From positions 186,001 through 250,000 of the forward strand of contig NZ_CP030118.1 of NCBI RefSeq assembly GCF_006968745.1: 64,000 bases of DNA, in the 5' to 3' direction. The stretch is from Brasilonema sennae CENA114 (GTDB lineage: Bacteria; Cyanobacteriota; Cyanobacteriia; Cyanobacteriales; Nostocaceae). Shown here one piece after another: positions 1 to 9,996 of the stretch (positions within the stretch are counted from its first letter, which is position 1; every line of letters starts with the position of its first letter). The position numbers and the translations under genes are program-made. The notes below the pieces were generated by a model, which saw only the letters and a program-made list of their open reading frames with translations, was not told the DNA's origin and made no database searches.

Positions 1-2345
1 TATCGACACCAGAAATAAATCGTGGGATTGGTGTCGTTTTTAAGCGAATTTGTGAAGAGTTAGTGCTGAATGATATTACCAAAGAATGGTATATTACTGT
101 CCGTAATAGTTCAGATATGGGTCATTTTAGTTCAAGAGTACAAAGACGACTGATTCCTATTAATGTCAGCGAAGCTTTAAATCGAGATAATTACACAGAA
201 CAGACAAACCACTACAGTGAACTTCTGAACAAAGTAGTAACAGAATTCAAAATAGATGCTTACTGGGTTCCTAATCCGTTAATGATCAATGTTGTTTTGC
301 CAATTCATTTACATGGGGTAACGATTTTTGCAACAATATCTGATCTCATACCACTGGTAATGCCCGATTATTACATTGCCAAATGGCCAGAACACATTAA
401 AGCAGAGTATAAACAGCGTATTGAAACACTCCCTAGGTGGGCAGATAAATTAATTTTTATTTCAGAAAGCGCAAAAAGTGATTTTGAAAAAATAGACCCT
501 CGTGTTGGGAGTAAATCAATAGCAATACATTTAGCAGTAGATCACACTAAGTTCTGGTCATATATTTCGCCTATAAAGAAATCTAAAGAGCCTTATATTT
601 TATTGACAGGTGGCTTCGATCCCAGAAAAAATATGAATGCCGCACTCGAAGCCTTTTCGTATTTAATTAAAGATAATTATCAAGAATTCGCCAATCTTAA
701 ATTTTATGTAGTTTGTGCTTATAGTAATGAAGAGAAGGAAAATTATGAAAGACTAGCAGCTAAACTTGGTGTTTTAGATAAACTTGTGCTGACAGGTTAC
801 ATCGAAGAAGAGGAGCTAGTTGCTCTTTATCAAGGAGCTAGTGTTTTTTTCTTTCCTTCACGCTATGAAGGTTTTGGATTACCTATACTAGAAGCATTAG
901 CATGCGGATTACCAGTAGTTACTACTAAGGTTTCATCTATTCCAGAAATTATCGGAGATCTAGCCTACTACTGTTCACTTGATGAGCCCAAGGACATGGC
1001 TTTTGCTTTAAAAGCAGCTCTTCGCGATTGTGCAAATAATCAAAGCAAGCGAGAAGAGTTTATCAAACGTGCTAAAGAATTTACTTGGGCTAAAACTGCT
1101 GCCAGCTACTTCAAATTATTTACTAATAGTTTATTAGAGACAAAGAAAACAGGAAAGTTACAGCGCCCAAAAATTGCTTATGTATCACCTTGGCTTCCTC
1201 AACGCTCAGGTATTGCAAACTATAGTTATGAGATTGTGCGCCATCTAAAAGAGTATGTAGATATTACTCTGTATGTAGAGAATCCAAAAGAGTGTAGTGC
1301 CGATATTTTTGAATTATCAATGAAGAGTCTTTCGACACTGCCCAAAGATATAAAAAATTATGATTCCATTATTTACCATATTGGTAACAATAGTAAATTT
1401 CATAAAGCAATTTACCAAATGGCGTGGCAGTATCCCGGTATTGTTGTACTCCATGAGTTTAATATTCATCCATTTTTAGCAGATTCATTTTTAGGAACAG
1501 ATAAAGAGTCTTTATATGCAGAAGCTCTAACTGAGGCATATGGTGAGCAAGGAAAATCTAGTTATGAAGCAGTGAAATTTAGATGTGAGTACCCAGAAAT
1601 ATGGAAATTTCCCATGTCTCATGCTCTAGTAAAACGTAGTCTTGGTGCTATTGTTCATAGTCGCTGGGTAAAAGACCAACTGCAAGAAATAGGTGATGTT
1701 TCAGTCGTTCCTCTTGGTTCTGTTGTTAATACAGTCTTGGATACGGGAGATGATAGACTTGCGCTAAAAAGACGTTTTGGCATTGATGCTAATAAATTTA
1801 TAATATCTACTTTTGGTTTTGTTAACAAACTTAAACGCATACCCACCATTTTAGAAGCTATTAAGATACTGATTGATAAAGGCTATCCTGTTCAGTATCT
1901 GATCGGCGGTGATTTGATAGATCCATCACTGAAAATAGAAGAGACAATTCAGTCATTGGGTCTTTCAAAAAACGTGACCATCAGTGGTTATTTAAATGAT
2001 GAAGATTTTGAGAGCTGCATCCGGATGAGCGATGTTGTTCTCAATCTTAGATACCCAAGTATGGGTGAGTCTTCTGCTGCTTTAATGACAGTATTAAGCT
2101 ATGGAAAAGCTTGCATTATTAGTAATTACCAGCAATTTGCAGAATTGCCAAATTCCGTATGTTGGAAAGTAGATATAGATGATTTAGAAGTTCCACAATT
2201 AGTCGCTTATTTAGAGGAGTTGATGCGTAATTCAGCCGCTCGAAAACAGCTTGGGAAGAATGCAGCTTTTTTTGCAGCTAACTATTCTTCATATCAAATT
2301 GCAGCTAAGTTGTATGCTGGCATAATCGAGAAAGTTGTGAATTAA
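1..2345 (+). CDS. tandem GT4-GT4 glycosyltransferase, 5' end cut by window edge
   Basis: The reading frame is open from the window edge (codons from base 3) and runs through the GTG at 63, so that GTG is probably not the true start and the protein extends upstream. About 780 residues are visible. The first GT-B unit ends near residue 370 (numbered from the GTG) and carries the GT4 donor-site motif SRYEGFGLPILEALACG. A second GT-B unit starts near residue 375 with SPWLPQRSGIANYSYEIV and ends with a weaker donor motif around YPSMGESSAALMT. Family knowledge: such proteins transfer sugars from nucleotide donors onto cell-surface glycans. The context (gmd, GT2, GT-C-like protein and more GT4 genes downstream) supports polysaccharide or O-antigen assembly at the cytoplasmic face. 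Sugar and acceptor cannot be read from the sequence. Confidence 0.85.
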   Translation, partial: STPEINRGIGVVFKRICEELVLNDITKEWYITVRNSSDMGHFSSRVQRRLIPINVSEALNRDNYTEQTNHYSELLNKVVTEFKIDAYWVPNPLMINVVLPIHLHGVTIFATISDLIPLVMPDYYIAKWPEHIKAEYKQRIETLPRWADKLIFISESAKSDFEKIDPRVGSKSIAIHLAVDHTKFWSYISPIKKSKEPYILLTGGFDPRKNMNAALEAFSYLIKDNYQEFANLKFYVVCAYSNEEKENYERLAAKLGVLDKLVLTGYIEEEELVALYQGASVFFFPSRYEGFGLPILEALACGLPVVTTKVSSIPEIIGDLAYYCSLDEPKDMAFALKAALRDCANNQSKREEFIKRAKEFTWAKTAASYFKLFTNSLLETKKTGKLQRPKIAYVSPWLPQRSGIANYSYEIVRHLKEYVDITLYVENPKECSADIFELSMKSLSTLPKDIKNYDSIIYHIGNNSKFHKAIYQMAWQYPGIVVLHEFNIHPFLADSFLGTDKESLYAEALTEAYGEQGKSSYEAVKFRCEYPEIWKFPMSHALVKRSLGAIVHSRWVKDQLQEIGDVSVVPLGSVVNTVLDTGDDRLALKRRFGIDANKFIISTFGFVNKLKRIPTILEAIKILIDKGYPVQYLIGGDLIDPSLKIEETIQSLGLSKNVTISGYLNDEDFESCIRMSDVVLNLRYPSMGESSAALMTVLSYGKACIISNYQQFAELPNSVCWKVDIDDLEVPQLVAYLEELMRNSAARKQLGKNAAFFAANYSSYQIAAKLYAGIIEKVVN

Positions 2346-2585
2346 AAGAAACTGATGATGCCAAAGCAAAAACAATTAAGGTAAATTTATTTGCATTGTC
2401 TTCGTCATTTTCTTCAACTTCACCTTAGACTTTCATAAAGATGCATACCTTTAGTTAACAAGCTAGCTGCATTGGCAATTAGCAAAACAAACGCCTATCA
2501 GGACTTCAAAATTGTAAAATAAGTAGAAATTTTTCTGATTTGAAACCATTTGTTAGTAACGTTTTTTGTAAAAACATTGTAAAGA

Positions 2586-3554
2586 ATGACTAAAAAAGCC
2601 TTTATTACTGGACTGACTGGACAAGACGGTTCTTATCTTGCCGAACTACTACTAGCTAAAGGCTACCAAGTCTTTGGCTTAGTCCGTCGATCTAGCACAA
2701 GTAACTTGGAACGCGTCAGCCATCTGTTCAACCAAATTCAAATTGTCTCTGGCGATCTGCTGGACCAAAGTTCGCTAATGGATGTCGTCACCGAAACCCA
2801 ACCGGACGAAATTTACAACCTCGCCTCCCAGAGTTATGTCCCCCTCTCCTGGACACAACCAGCACTTACTGCAGAGTACACCGCTCTTGGTGTCTCTCGC
2901 CTACTAGAATCTATCCGTCGCTGCAAACCGGATGCTAAATTCTACCAAGCCTCCAGTAGCGAAGTTTTTGGTCAACCTGACGAATCACCTCAAACTGAAC
3001 GCACCGCCTTTCGTCCCCGTAACCCATATGGTGTCGCCAAAGCATACGCTCATTGGATGACCATCAATTATCGCCAAAAATACAACCTTTACGCCTGCTG
3101 TGGTATCACTTATACCCATGAATCGCCACGACGTGGTACCGAATTTGTATTTCGGAAAATTACTCAAGCAGCTGCCAAAATCAAACTTGGTCTAGCTAAT
3201 GAACTAAAATTGGGGAACCTTGATGCTCGTCGTGATTGGTGCTACGCCAAAGATGCTGTTTACGCAATGTGGCTGATGTTGCAGCAAGAACAACCCGATG
3301 ATTTCATCATTGCAAGTGGTGAAACACATTCAGTCAGAGAATTGGTTGAGTGTGCTTTCAACTATATTGGACTCAATTGGCAAGATTATGTTTCAGTTGA
3401 TCCAGCGTTCTACCGTCCTGATGAAGCAGTACAATTAGTTGGTTGTATTGATAAAATTAAGACTAAATTAGCTTTGCAACCTCAGTACTCGTTTAAAGAA
3501 TTGGTGGAGTTAATGGTTGACTATGATCTTAAATTACTGAGCGGCAATAAATAA
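2586..3554 (+). CDS. gmd: GDP-mannose 4,6-dehydratase
   Basis: A 322-aa extended short-chain dehydrogenase. The N-terminal Rossmann nucleotide motif is TGLTGQDGSYLAELLL, the substrate motif ASSSEVFGQPDESPQTE follows, and the catalytic Tyr/Lys pair is in NPYGVAKAYAHW. HESPRRGTEFVFRKIT and RRDWCYAKD are typical of Gmd rather than of dTDP- or UDP-sugar dehydratases. It converts GDP-D-mannose to GDP-4-keto-6-deoxymannose, the precursor of GDP-fucose or GDP-rhamnose. No reductase gene (fcl/rmd) is visible next to it, so the final sugar is unknown. It is shorter than the enterobacterial enzyme, with the C-terminal end reduced. Its codon use is more GC-rich than its AT-rich neighbours. Confidence 0.9.
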   Translation: MTKKAFITGLTGQDGSYLAELLLAKGYQVFGLVRRSSTSNLERVSHLFNQIQIVSGDLLDQSSLMDVVTETQPDEIYNLASQSYVPLSWTQPALTAEYTALGVSRLLESIRRCKPDAKFYQASSSEVFGQPDESPQTERTAFRPRNPYGVAKAYAHWMTINYRQKYNLYACCGITYTHESPRRGTEFVFRKITQAAAKIKLGLANELKLGNLDARRDWCYAKDAVYAMWLMLQQEQPDDFIIASGETHSVRELVECAFNYIGLNWQDYVSVDPAFYRPDEAVQLVGCIDKIKTKLALQPQYSFKELVELMVDYDLKLLSGNK

Positions 3555-3637
3555 TTGCCTAACATGGACTTATAAAATTTGTTTATAAAAAATTAAAAGT
3601 AATTGACCTGGTGTGAGGTGGAGGATTTATATAGTTT

Positions 3638-4327
3638 ATGAAGCTATCTATTGTTATACCCTGCTATAACGAACTTGGAACTATTAGTCAAGTTGTTAGA
3701 GAAGTCAAAGCATCTCCAATAGAAAAGTGCGAAATTATTATAGTTGATGACTGTTCAACAGATGGTACACGAGATTTCCTTAGAGAGAAGATGGAAGCTG
3801 AGGTCGATCAAGTTATCTATCACAAGAAGAATCTGGGCAAAGGTGCTGCTTTGCGTACTGGATTTGCTAGAGCGACTGGGGATATCATAATTGTTCAGGA
3901 CGCCGATTTAGAGTACGATCCTCAAGAATATCCTATTATGATTAAGCCGATTCTTGATAACAAAGCAGATGTTGTCTTTGGCTCGCGTTTTCAGAGTGGT
4001 AGAGCTCATAGAGTTGTTTACTATTGGCACAGACTAGGGAATGGATTTTTAACAATGTTATCCAATATGCTCACTAACATTAATCTCACAGACATGGAAA
4101 CCTGCTATAAAGCGTTTCGACGGGAAGTGATTCAATCTATAAAGATAGAAGAAAATCGGTTTGGATTTGAACCGGAAATTACCGCAAAAGTAGCGAAAAT
4201 GGAATGTCGCATTTATGAGGTAGGCATATCTTATTATGGTCGAACTTATAAGGAAGGTAAAAAAATAGGTTGGAAAGACGGATTCCGGGCTATTTGGTGC
4301 ATTTTAAAATACAATCTATTTTGCTGA
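3638..4327 (+). CDS. family 2 glycosyltransferase, dolichyl-phosphate-mannose-synthase type
   Basis: A 229-aa soluble GT-A protein. It opens with [15 protein letters not shown], then [15 protein letters not shown] (nucleotide-sugar binding Asp) and the metal motif [22 protein letters not shown] and the [14 protein letters not shown] segment match the DPM1/GtrB-like subfamily, which charges a polyprenyl phosphate with a hexose. There is no C-terminal membrane anchor, unlike GtrB. A plausible job, by inference, is to make the polyprenyl-phosphate sugar used by the GT-C-like membrane protein encoded next (4652-6706). The start ATG follows a purine-rich stretch (GGTGGAGGA). Confidence 0.85.
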   Translation: MKLSIVIPCYNELGTISQVVREVKASPIEKCEIIIVDDCSTDGTRDFLREKMEAEVDQVIYHKKNLGKGAALRTGFARATGDIIIVQDADLEYDPQEYPIMIKPILDNKADVVFGSRFQSGRAHRVVYYWHRLGNGFLTMLSNMLTNINLTDMETCYKAFRREVIQSIKIEENRFGFEPEITAKVAKMECRIYEVGISYYGRTYKEGKKIGWKDGFRAIWCILKYNLFC

Positions 4328-4439
4328 TTAAAATTAGTCATCAGACCTATCTTGAAAGTCTACTTTCATTCTGGGTTGTGAGTGACAGTTCGTAGATGTC
4401 TCTGGCAAAACCCAATTTTTAGAATATGAAACCACAAAG

Positions 4440-4565
4440 AAACACAGATAATTTATCTGTATAACCTTCTCCTGTCGGAGACGCTACGTGTTGGCGTACC
4501 CTGTCCGTAGGACTTACGGAAAGCCACTGAGTCGTAAAGCGTGCTTTGAGGGATACGCGTCTACA
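4440..4565. repeat. GC-rich cyanobacterial intergenic repeat cluster
   Basis: The 324-base gap between the GT2 and GT-C-like genes holds a GC-rich patch in AT-rich surroundings. It contains short inverted pairs such as TCCGTAGGACTTACGGA and the words GAGACGCTACG and GATACGCGTC, which belong to a repeat vocabulary seen elsewhere in the window (24.8 kb, 33.4-33.8 kb). No ORF is credible here. Confidence 0.5.
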
Positions 4566-4651
4566 TCTGTTATGCATCTGTAGTTCTAAATACTCTTACA
4601 TTAGGATTTTGACAAGAAATTGATTGAGTATAAAAAACATCTGTAAAAAAT

Positions 4652-6706
4652 ATGATTTTCTTGAAAATACCTCAGGCAATACTATATTTAGTATTTTGTT
4701 TAATAGGTGTCTTTAACGTATTTCATCCTACGATACTTTCGAGTTTTGCTTATATGCAAACAGACCCTGGAGATACACGATTAAACCATTACTTTCTAGA
4801 ACATTCTTATCAATATTTATTTAATAGAAGTTATGTCGGTGAATTATTTTCACCAGCTTTTTTTTATCCTTTTAAAAATATTTTAACTTTTTCTGATAAC
4901 TTGTTTGGTTCAGCTCCAATCTACTTTATATTAAGAGCATTTTTCTCTGCAGAATTGTCCTATCAGTTATGGATGATTGTTGTCTGTATACTATGCTTCT
5001 TCAGCTTTGCTTTATTGATGCGGCATTACAAAGTGAGCCATGTGCTAACTGTAATTGGTGCTTTTCTTTTTGCATTCGGTATGCCAAGGATTGCTCAGAT
5101 AACTCATCAGCAGTTACTTCCTCAGTTTTTTACACCTCTGGCTTTTTTATTTACATGGAATTTCATCAAACGTCCAAGAAATAAACCACTCGCATGGGCA
5201 TTACTGTTTGTTTACTTGCAAGTTCTTGCAGGAATTTACTTGGGCTGGTTTTTAATCTTTACCTTAATAATTTTTACTTCGATAGTTTACTTATTAGATT
5301 TCGATATTCGGCAAAGGTTGATTATATATATTAAGCATAACTATAAAGCAACTATTTTAATTGCTGCCACTTGGCTGTTATTCATGATTGCGTTATTAAT
5401 TCCCTATATAAAGGTTAAGGAAACACTTGGCGCTCGCGCCTATGCAGAAGCCGAGAATATGTTGCCTAGGCTTGCCTCTTGGTTTCTACCAGTACCCAAC
5501 AGTCTTTGGTGGCCTGTATTCTCAGGAAATTTTAAAGAGTTACCAGTGGCTTACGAACATCATATGTTTCTTGGGTTCTTGGTTATCTTACTGACTGCCC
5601 TATCTGTTTACAGTCTTCTATACCGCAAGAATTTATTCAACCACGAGAACACTTTACTTATAAAAGCTTGCTTACTTGTTGCTCTTACTATTTTTATTAT
5701 TACCCTACGTTTGCCAAATGGTTGGTCAATTTGGAGAATTGTATACGGAGTTGTACCAGGTGCTTCGGTGATCAGGGGAGTCACTCGCATATGGACAATG
5801 TTTTATTTTTACATTTTAGTTGCTGTGACACTATGCCTAAACTCTTTGCTACATACAATAGCTAGTAAAAGGTTGCGGATGATAGTGTTAAGTTTACTTT
5901 GTCTTGGATGTGTATTAGAACAAATTGTACTCACTTCACCTAGTTTTGAAAAAACAAAATACATCAAAGAAGTCACACAAATTCAGACATTAATGGAGAA
6001 AAATTGTGACATGGCCTATGTCACTCTAAAAGCTGAAGAGCCAGCTTGGGCATCGCAGTTATCTGCTATGTGGGCTGGTATTAAAGCTAATGTACCTGTT
6101 GTGAATGGTTACTCAGGAAATGTACCTCCAAAATATGGTGATAATGAACATTCAATGAATACATATCAAGTTATAAATTGGTTAGGAGAAGGCAGAAAAG
6201 GAAGACTATGTATAATATCTCAGCAGTCTATACAAAAAGATAAGTTAATTGCTATGGACTCTGTTCATAAAAATACTAGTTCTTTAGGAAATTGGACTTC
6301 TTATCAAATACAACTGCCCATAGCCAAAACCTTTTTACAAGAAATCAGACCATATGAAATTCCTAAAATGTTAAAAAGAGATTTATCCATTAAAATCCCA
6401 GTTATTATAAAAAATACCAGTAACTTTATATGGGTTGCCAAGGGTAAAAATCGTACAAACTTTAGTTATCGTTGGCTGGACTCAGAGGGTAAATTCGTGG
6501 TCTTTGATGGAGATGGCGATCGCACACCCCTTCCTTTTGATTTATCTCCTGGAGAGTCAGCAGCAATTAATGCAGTGATCAAAACACCTACTCAACCAGG
6601 AAAATACAGTCTAATTTTAACAATGGTGCAAGAGTTTGTTGCTTGGTTTAGCGACCAACAAGCACAGTCTCCCAAGTTTGACTTGACGATTACTTCAGAT
6701 TCTTAA
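4652..6706 (+). CDS. polytopic membrane protein, GT-C-like, with C-terminal Ig-like domain
   Basis: A 684-aa protein with a membrane helix at residues 5-25, a loop with an acidic DPGDTR motif near residue 42, and about ten further hydrophobic segments up to roughly residue 430. The early acidic motif in the first exported loop is the usual place of the catalytic Asp in GT-C glycosyltransferases that use polyprenyl-phosphate sugars. After the last helix comes a soluble part. From about residue 570 (IPVIIKNTSNFIWVAKG ... GKYSLILTMVQ) it looks like a beta-sandwich of the kind found in extracytoplasmic proteins. The family was not identified; YfhO-like is an alternative. It lies inside the surface-polysaccharide cluster, directly upstream of a small flippase-like gene. 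Confidence 0.55.
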   Translation: MIFLKIPQAILYLVFCLIGVFNVFHPTILSSFAYMQTDPGDTRLNHYFLEHSYQYLFNRSYVGELFSPAFFYPFKNILTFSDNLFGSAPIYFILRAFFSAELSYQLWMIVVCILCFFSFALLMRHYKVSHVLTVIGAFLFAFGMPRIAQITHQQLLPQFFTPLAFLFTWNFIKRPRNKPLAWALLFVYLQVLAGIYLGWFLIFTLIIFTSIVYLLDFDIRQRLIIYIKHNYKATILIAATWLLFMIALLIPYIKVKETLGARAYAEAENMLPRLASWFLPVPNSLWWPVFSGNFKELPVAYEHHMFLGFLVILLTALSVYSLLYRKNLFNHENTLLIKACLLVALTIFIITLRLPNGWSIWRIVYGVVPGASVIRGVTRIWTMFYFYILVAVTLCLNSLLHTIASKRLRMIVLSLLCLGCVLEQIVLTSPSFEKTKYIKEVTQIQTLMEKNCDMAYVTLKAEEPAWASQLSAMWAGIKANVPVVNGYSGNVPPKYGDNEHSMNTYQVINWLGEGRKGRLCIISQQSIQKDKLIAMDSVHKNTSSLGNWTSYQIQLPIAKTFLQEIRPYEIPKMLKRDLSIKIPVIIKNTSNFIWVAKGKNRTNFSYRWLDSEGKFVVFDGDGDRTPLPFDLSPGESAAINAVIKTPTQPGKYSLILTMVQEFVAWFSDQQAQSPKFDLTITSDS

Positions 6707-6759
6707 TAAAAGATGGACGTGTGACTCAAAAAACTACTAAGCGAGTGTGAGGAAATTTC

Positions 6760-7128
6760 ATGAGGTTACAAGAATTTTTTTTACTGCTAATGTCTGTTAT
6801 GGCTAGTGTAGGAGGCCAGTTTTTTTTAAAGCTTGGCGCGCTTAAATTGGCAAGCTTGAATCCAGCAAACACAATTGGTCAAATTCTTAACATCGCTACA
6901 ACGCCTGAACTACTAATTGGACTAAGCTGCTATGGTTTAGGTGCTATAGCTTACATTCTACTTTTAACTAAAGTAAATCTGAGCATTGCAGGTCCATCTG
7001 TCTCTCTCGTTTATGTGTTCTCAGTTTTACTGGGTTATTTCATTTTTAAAGAATCTATTCCCCTCATACGTCTAGTAGGCTTGAGCTTCATTATTTGTGG
7101 AGTGATATTAGTAATTTGGCACAAGTAA
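6760..7128 (+). CDS. small EamA/SMR-type membrane transporter
   Basis: A 122-aa protein with four predicted membrane helices and almost no soluble part (RLQEFFLLLMSVMASVGGQF, LLIGLSCYGLGAIAYILLL, PSVSLVYVFSVLLGYFIF, IRLVGLSFIICGVILVIW). The layout matches the small multidrug resistance/EamA superfamily, including ArnE/ArnF-type subunits that flip polyprenyl-linked sugars. Inside a glycosyltransferase cluster a flippase-like role is more likely than drug export, but this is inference. The start ATG follows GTGAGGAAATTTC. Its end overlaps the longest form of the next reading frame by 34 bases, but not that gene's likely ATG. Confidence 0.7.
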   Translation: MRLQEFFLLLMSVMASVGGQFFLKLGALKLASLNPANTIGQILNIATTPELLIGLSCYGLGAIAYILLLTKVNLSIAGPSVSLVYVFSVLLGYFIFKESIPLIRLVGLSFIICGVILVIWHK

Positions 7129-7148
7129 ATAAAATAACCAAAAAGAAC

Positions 7149-8477
7149 ATGCATTCAGAAGCTGAAACTTTATCTTTGAACACAAGTGTAACTTTAGGTG
7201 TTAACATCGCAGGTTATGTAAACAGTGAATTTGGTTTAGGCGAAGGAGTACGTTCAACTATTAGATCGCTTGAGGCTGTTAGTATTCCTTTCGTCATTAA
7301 TAATTGTACTTTCAATACAATTCATAGAAAGTTCGATTCTACTTACACCAATTTCTCGGACGATAATCCTTATCCAATTAATATTATTCAGATAAATGCA
7401 GATATGATAAGTACTTTTATCAGTTCCGCTAAACCTGAATATTTTGAAAATAAGTATAATATTGGGTACTGGGTATGTGAACTTCCTGATTTTCCCAAAG
7501 AATGGCTAAAAGCATTCAATCTTTTTGATGAAATATGGACTCCCAGTAGTTACAGTGTGGAGGCGATAAGCGAAGCTTACTGTCAAGGGCAAAACGCACC
7601 ACTATCACCTGTCCCAGTCCTTAAAGTTATGCACAGTATCTGGTTACCACAACCTACAGCAAGTAAACAATCACTGGGGCTACCAGATAATAAGTTTATT
7701 TTTCTCTTTATATTTGATTTTTACAGCGTATTTGAACGCAAAAATCCTATAGCAGTGATTGAAGCTTTTCAACGAGCCTTTGATAAAGATGAGCAAGTAT
7801 TGCTCGTTATAAAATGTTCTAATGCTCAGAAGTTCCCTGATAAATATAAACAGTTAAAAGATTTAGCGCGAAATTTTAAAAATATAAAATTTATTGATAA
7901 ATATTTGCTCAAAAATGATGTAAATGCTCTGATTTTTCATTCTGATTGCTATGTATCTTTACATCGTTCTGAAGGGTTTGGCTTAACTATTGCTGAGGCT
8001 ATGTTCTATGGAAAACCAGTTATAGCCACTGCCTACTCAGGGAACACTGACTTTATGAATGTTACTAATAGTTTTCCTGTCAAGTATTCTTTAACTACCT
8101 TAACAGAAGATTATGGACATTACAAGAAGGGAAGTACATGGGCAGAACCAGATGTTGACCATGCAGCATATCTCATGCAATATGTTTTTAAAAATTATGA
8201 AGAAGCGAAGCAGATAGGTGCAAAAGCAGCTGAACACATGAGGTTTTACTTCAGCCCAAAAGTGATTGGTCAAAAGATGAAAAATCGATTGGAATATATA
8301 ATCCAGAGAAGTAATAATTTGATAGAAACTCCTCAATTCCATACAGATTTCAAACACAAAGATGCAGAAATAGAACGATTAAAAGCTTTAGTTGACTACA
8401 TGGAAAGAAGCAATTTTTGGCAACTGAGAAATCGGTGGTTTAAGCTAAAAGGGATATTACAATCAAAATTCAATTAA
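7149..8477 (+). CDS. GT4 glycosyltransferase with C-terminal helical tail
   Basis: The frame can be opened at 7095 (protein of 460 aa), but ATG 7149 avoids the overlap with the upstream transporter and is preferred (442 aa). GT-B fold motifs: VNIAGYVNSEFGLGEGVRS at the N-terminus and the donor-site motif LHRSEGFGLTIAEAMFYGKP, with the paired Glu residues of retaining GT4 enzymes. GYWVCELPDFPKEW and FDEIWTPSSY are common in this subfamily. The last 35 residues (AEIERLKALVDYMERS...) form a charged helix that may act as a coiled coil or oligomerisation tail. Its stop codon overlaps the next start (TAATG), so translational coupling is likely. Confidence 0.8.
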   Translation: MHSEAETLSLNTSVTLGVNIAGYVNSEFGLGEGVRSTIRSLEAVSIPFVINNCTFNTIHRKFDSTYTNFSDDNPYPINIIQINADMISTFISSAKPEYFENKYNIGYWVCELPDFPKEWLKAFNLFDEIWTPSSYSVEAISEAYCQGQNAPLSPVPVLKVMHSIWLPQPTASKQSLGLPDNKFIFLFIFDFYSVFERKNPIAVIEAFQRAFDKDEQVLLVIKCSNAQKFPDKYKQLKDLARNFKNIKFIDKYLLKNDVNALIFHSDCYVSLHRSEGFGLTIAEAMFYGKPVIATAYSGNTDFMNVTNSFPVKYSLTTLTEDYGHYKKGSTWAEPDVDHAAYLMQYVFKNYEEAKQIGAKAAEHMRFYFSPKVIGQKMKNRLEYIIQRSNNLIETPQFHTDFKHKDAEIERLKALVDYMERSNFWQLRNRWFKLKGILQSKFN

Positions 8478-9856
8478 TGCCTGAATTACAAAACATAAAA
8501 CCTCGTCCACACTTACTAATTGTTAGTAATGATGTGGTAGATGCTAAAATGGCAGGTCCAGGGATGCGTTACTTGGAATTAGCGCGTGTTCTTAGTCAGG
8601 ATTTGGATGTCACCCTTGCCATTCCCTCGGAAACGACTCTCCAAGTTCCCAATATAAAACTAGTACGTTACTGGGATGAACGCCCGAAAAGTTTACAAGT
8701 CCTGGTAGAAAACAGTGACATTACCTTGGTGTCTGGTTACATGGTAGAAAAATTTGCCTTCTTGCACCAGACACAAAAACGCATCGTTGTTGACCTTTAT
8801 GATCCTTTTATTTTAGAAAATTTACATTACCACCTTAGCAAGCCACTCCCAGCACAGGAAAGCTTAAACAACCGCGCAGTAGATGTTACCAACAGCTTAG
8901 CTCGTTTAGGTGATTTTTTTATTTGTGGAAGCGATCGCCAACGAGATTTCTGGATCGGTTTACTCGCTTCCAATGGACGCATTAACCCCCGCAACTTTGC
9001 CAAAGATACCAGCCTGCGTTCTTTGATTGACGTTGTCGGAATCGGCTTTCTAAACCGAGAACCCCGTCCAAATCCTACATTGCGCGGTATACATCCTGGA
9101 TTTCCAGAAGATGCTCGTATTGTATTATGGGGTGGCGGTATTTGGGACTGGCTCGATCCCCTAACTTTGGTAAAAGCTTGGACTGGTGTCATCGCTGAAT
9201 ACCCACAAGCACGACTCGTCTTTTTAGGAACGCGTCATCCCAACCCTCAGGTTCCTCCACATAAAATGGCGGAACAAGTTCAAGTGCTTGCTGCTGAAAT
9301 TGGGGAAAAAGACCGTACCATTTTCTTTTACGAGTGGATACCATACGAAGAAAGAGAAGCGCTGTTGTGTGAAGCCGATATTGGTGTCACTCTTCATCCG
9401 CCACACATCGAAACTCGTTATTCGATTCGCACACGAGTACTAGATTATCTTTGGGCGCGTTTACCTGTACTTGTCAGTGAGGGAGATGTCACCAGTGAAT
9501 GGGTAAAAGAGTATGGAGTTGGTAAAGCTGTCCCACCATTGGATGTAGAAGCAGTGAGAGTGGCGATCGCACAAATCTTAGAACGCCCCAAATCATCTTG
9601 GGCTTCAGCATTTGAACCCTTACGCGACTCCTTAAATTGGTCACAAGTCGTCGAACCTCTCCGCCGCTACTGTTTACAACCAGAGTACGCACCTGACCGA
9701 CAAATACGTAAACTCGTCACACCGACCGTAGTAAAACGTGGTAAATTAGCGCGAGTCATTGAAATTTGGCGTACTGAGGGAAGTCGCGAACTTCTGCAAC
9801 GTATTGGGAAAAAGTTTCGGCGGCGACTAAGCAATTCAAAATCACCGAAGACTTGA
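8477..9856 (+). CDS. GT4-like glycosyltransferase
   Basis: A 459-aa protein that starts in the TAATG overlap with the upstream GT4 gene. The N-terminal KMAGPGMRYLELARVLS is the glycine-rich acceptor-side loop, and WGGGIWDWLDPLTL with LVFLGTRHPNPQVP marks the linker into the C-terminal Rossmann half. HPPHIETRYSIRTRVLDYLW replaces the usual EGFG/E donor motif, so the nucleotide-sugar site is divergent. The last about 60 residues are strongly basic and could associate with membrane lipids. Known family role: sugar transfer in surface glycan synthesis. Substrate unknown. Confidence 0.75.
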   Translation: MPELQNIKPRPHLLIVSNDVVDAKMAGPGMRYLELARVLSQDLDVTLAIPSETTLQVPNIKLVRYWDERPKSLQVLVENSDITLVSGYMVEKFAFLHQTQKRIVVDLYDPFILENLHYHLSKPLPAQESLNNRAVDVTNSLARLGDFFICGSDRQRDFWIGLLASNGRINPRNFAKDTSLRSLIDVVGIGFLNREPRPNPTLRGIHPGFPEDARIVLWGGGIWDWLDPLTLVKAWTGVIAEYPQARLVFLGTRHPNPQVPPHKMAEQVQVLAAEIGEKDRTIFFYEWIPYEEREALLCEADIGVTLHPPHIETRYSIRTRVLDYLWARLPVLVSEGDVTSEWVKEYGVGKAVPPLDVEAVRVAIAQILERPKSSWASAFEPLRDSLNWSQVVEPLRRYCLQPEYAPDRQIRKLVTPTVVKRGKLARVIEIWRTEGSRELLQRIGKKFRRRLSNSKSPKT

Positions 9857-9943
9857 TCCAAGGAAACCTGCGCTCAAACTTCTCTCAAAATTCAAAATTC
9901 CAAAATGTAAAAGTCAATAGAAACTACTAACTTGACATATCTC

Positions 9944-9991
9944 TACTTTTCTCTCTTATCTTGGCGTCCTTGGCGACTTGGCGGTTCGTTC
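9944..9991 (+). repeat. CTTGGCG-type tandem repeat in leader
   Basis: Three spaced copies of the word CTTGGCG lie just upstream of the ATG at 9997. The repeats create an artificial open start (TTG 9961) for the next gene, so they were used to reject that start. Confidence 0.45.
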
Positions 9992-9996
9992 AAATT

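Noticed and set aside
7095..7148. Upstream extension of the GT4 gene at 7149
   Set aside because: It would overlap the upstream transporter gene by 34 bases and adds no family-like residues.
9961..9996. TTG start for the GT4 gene
   Set aside because: The added residues come from CTTGGCG repeats; ATG 9997 gives the standard N-terminus.
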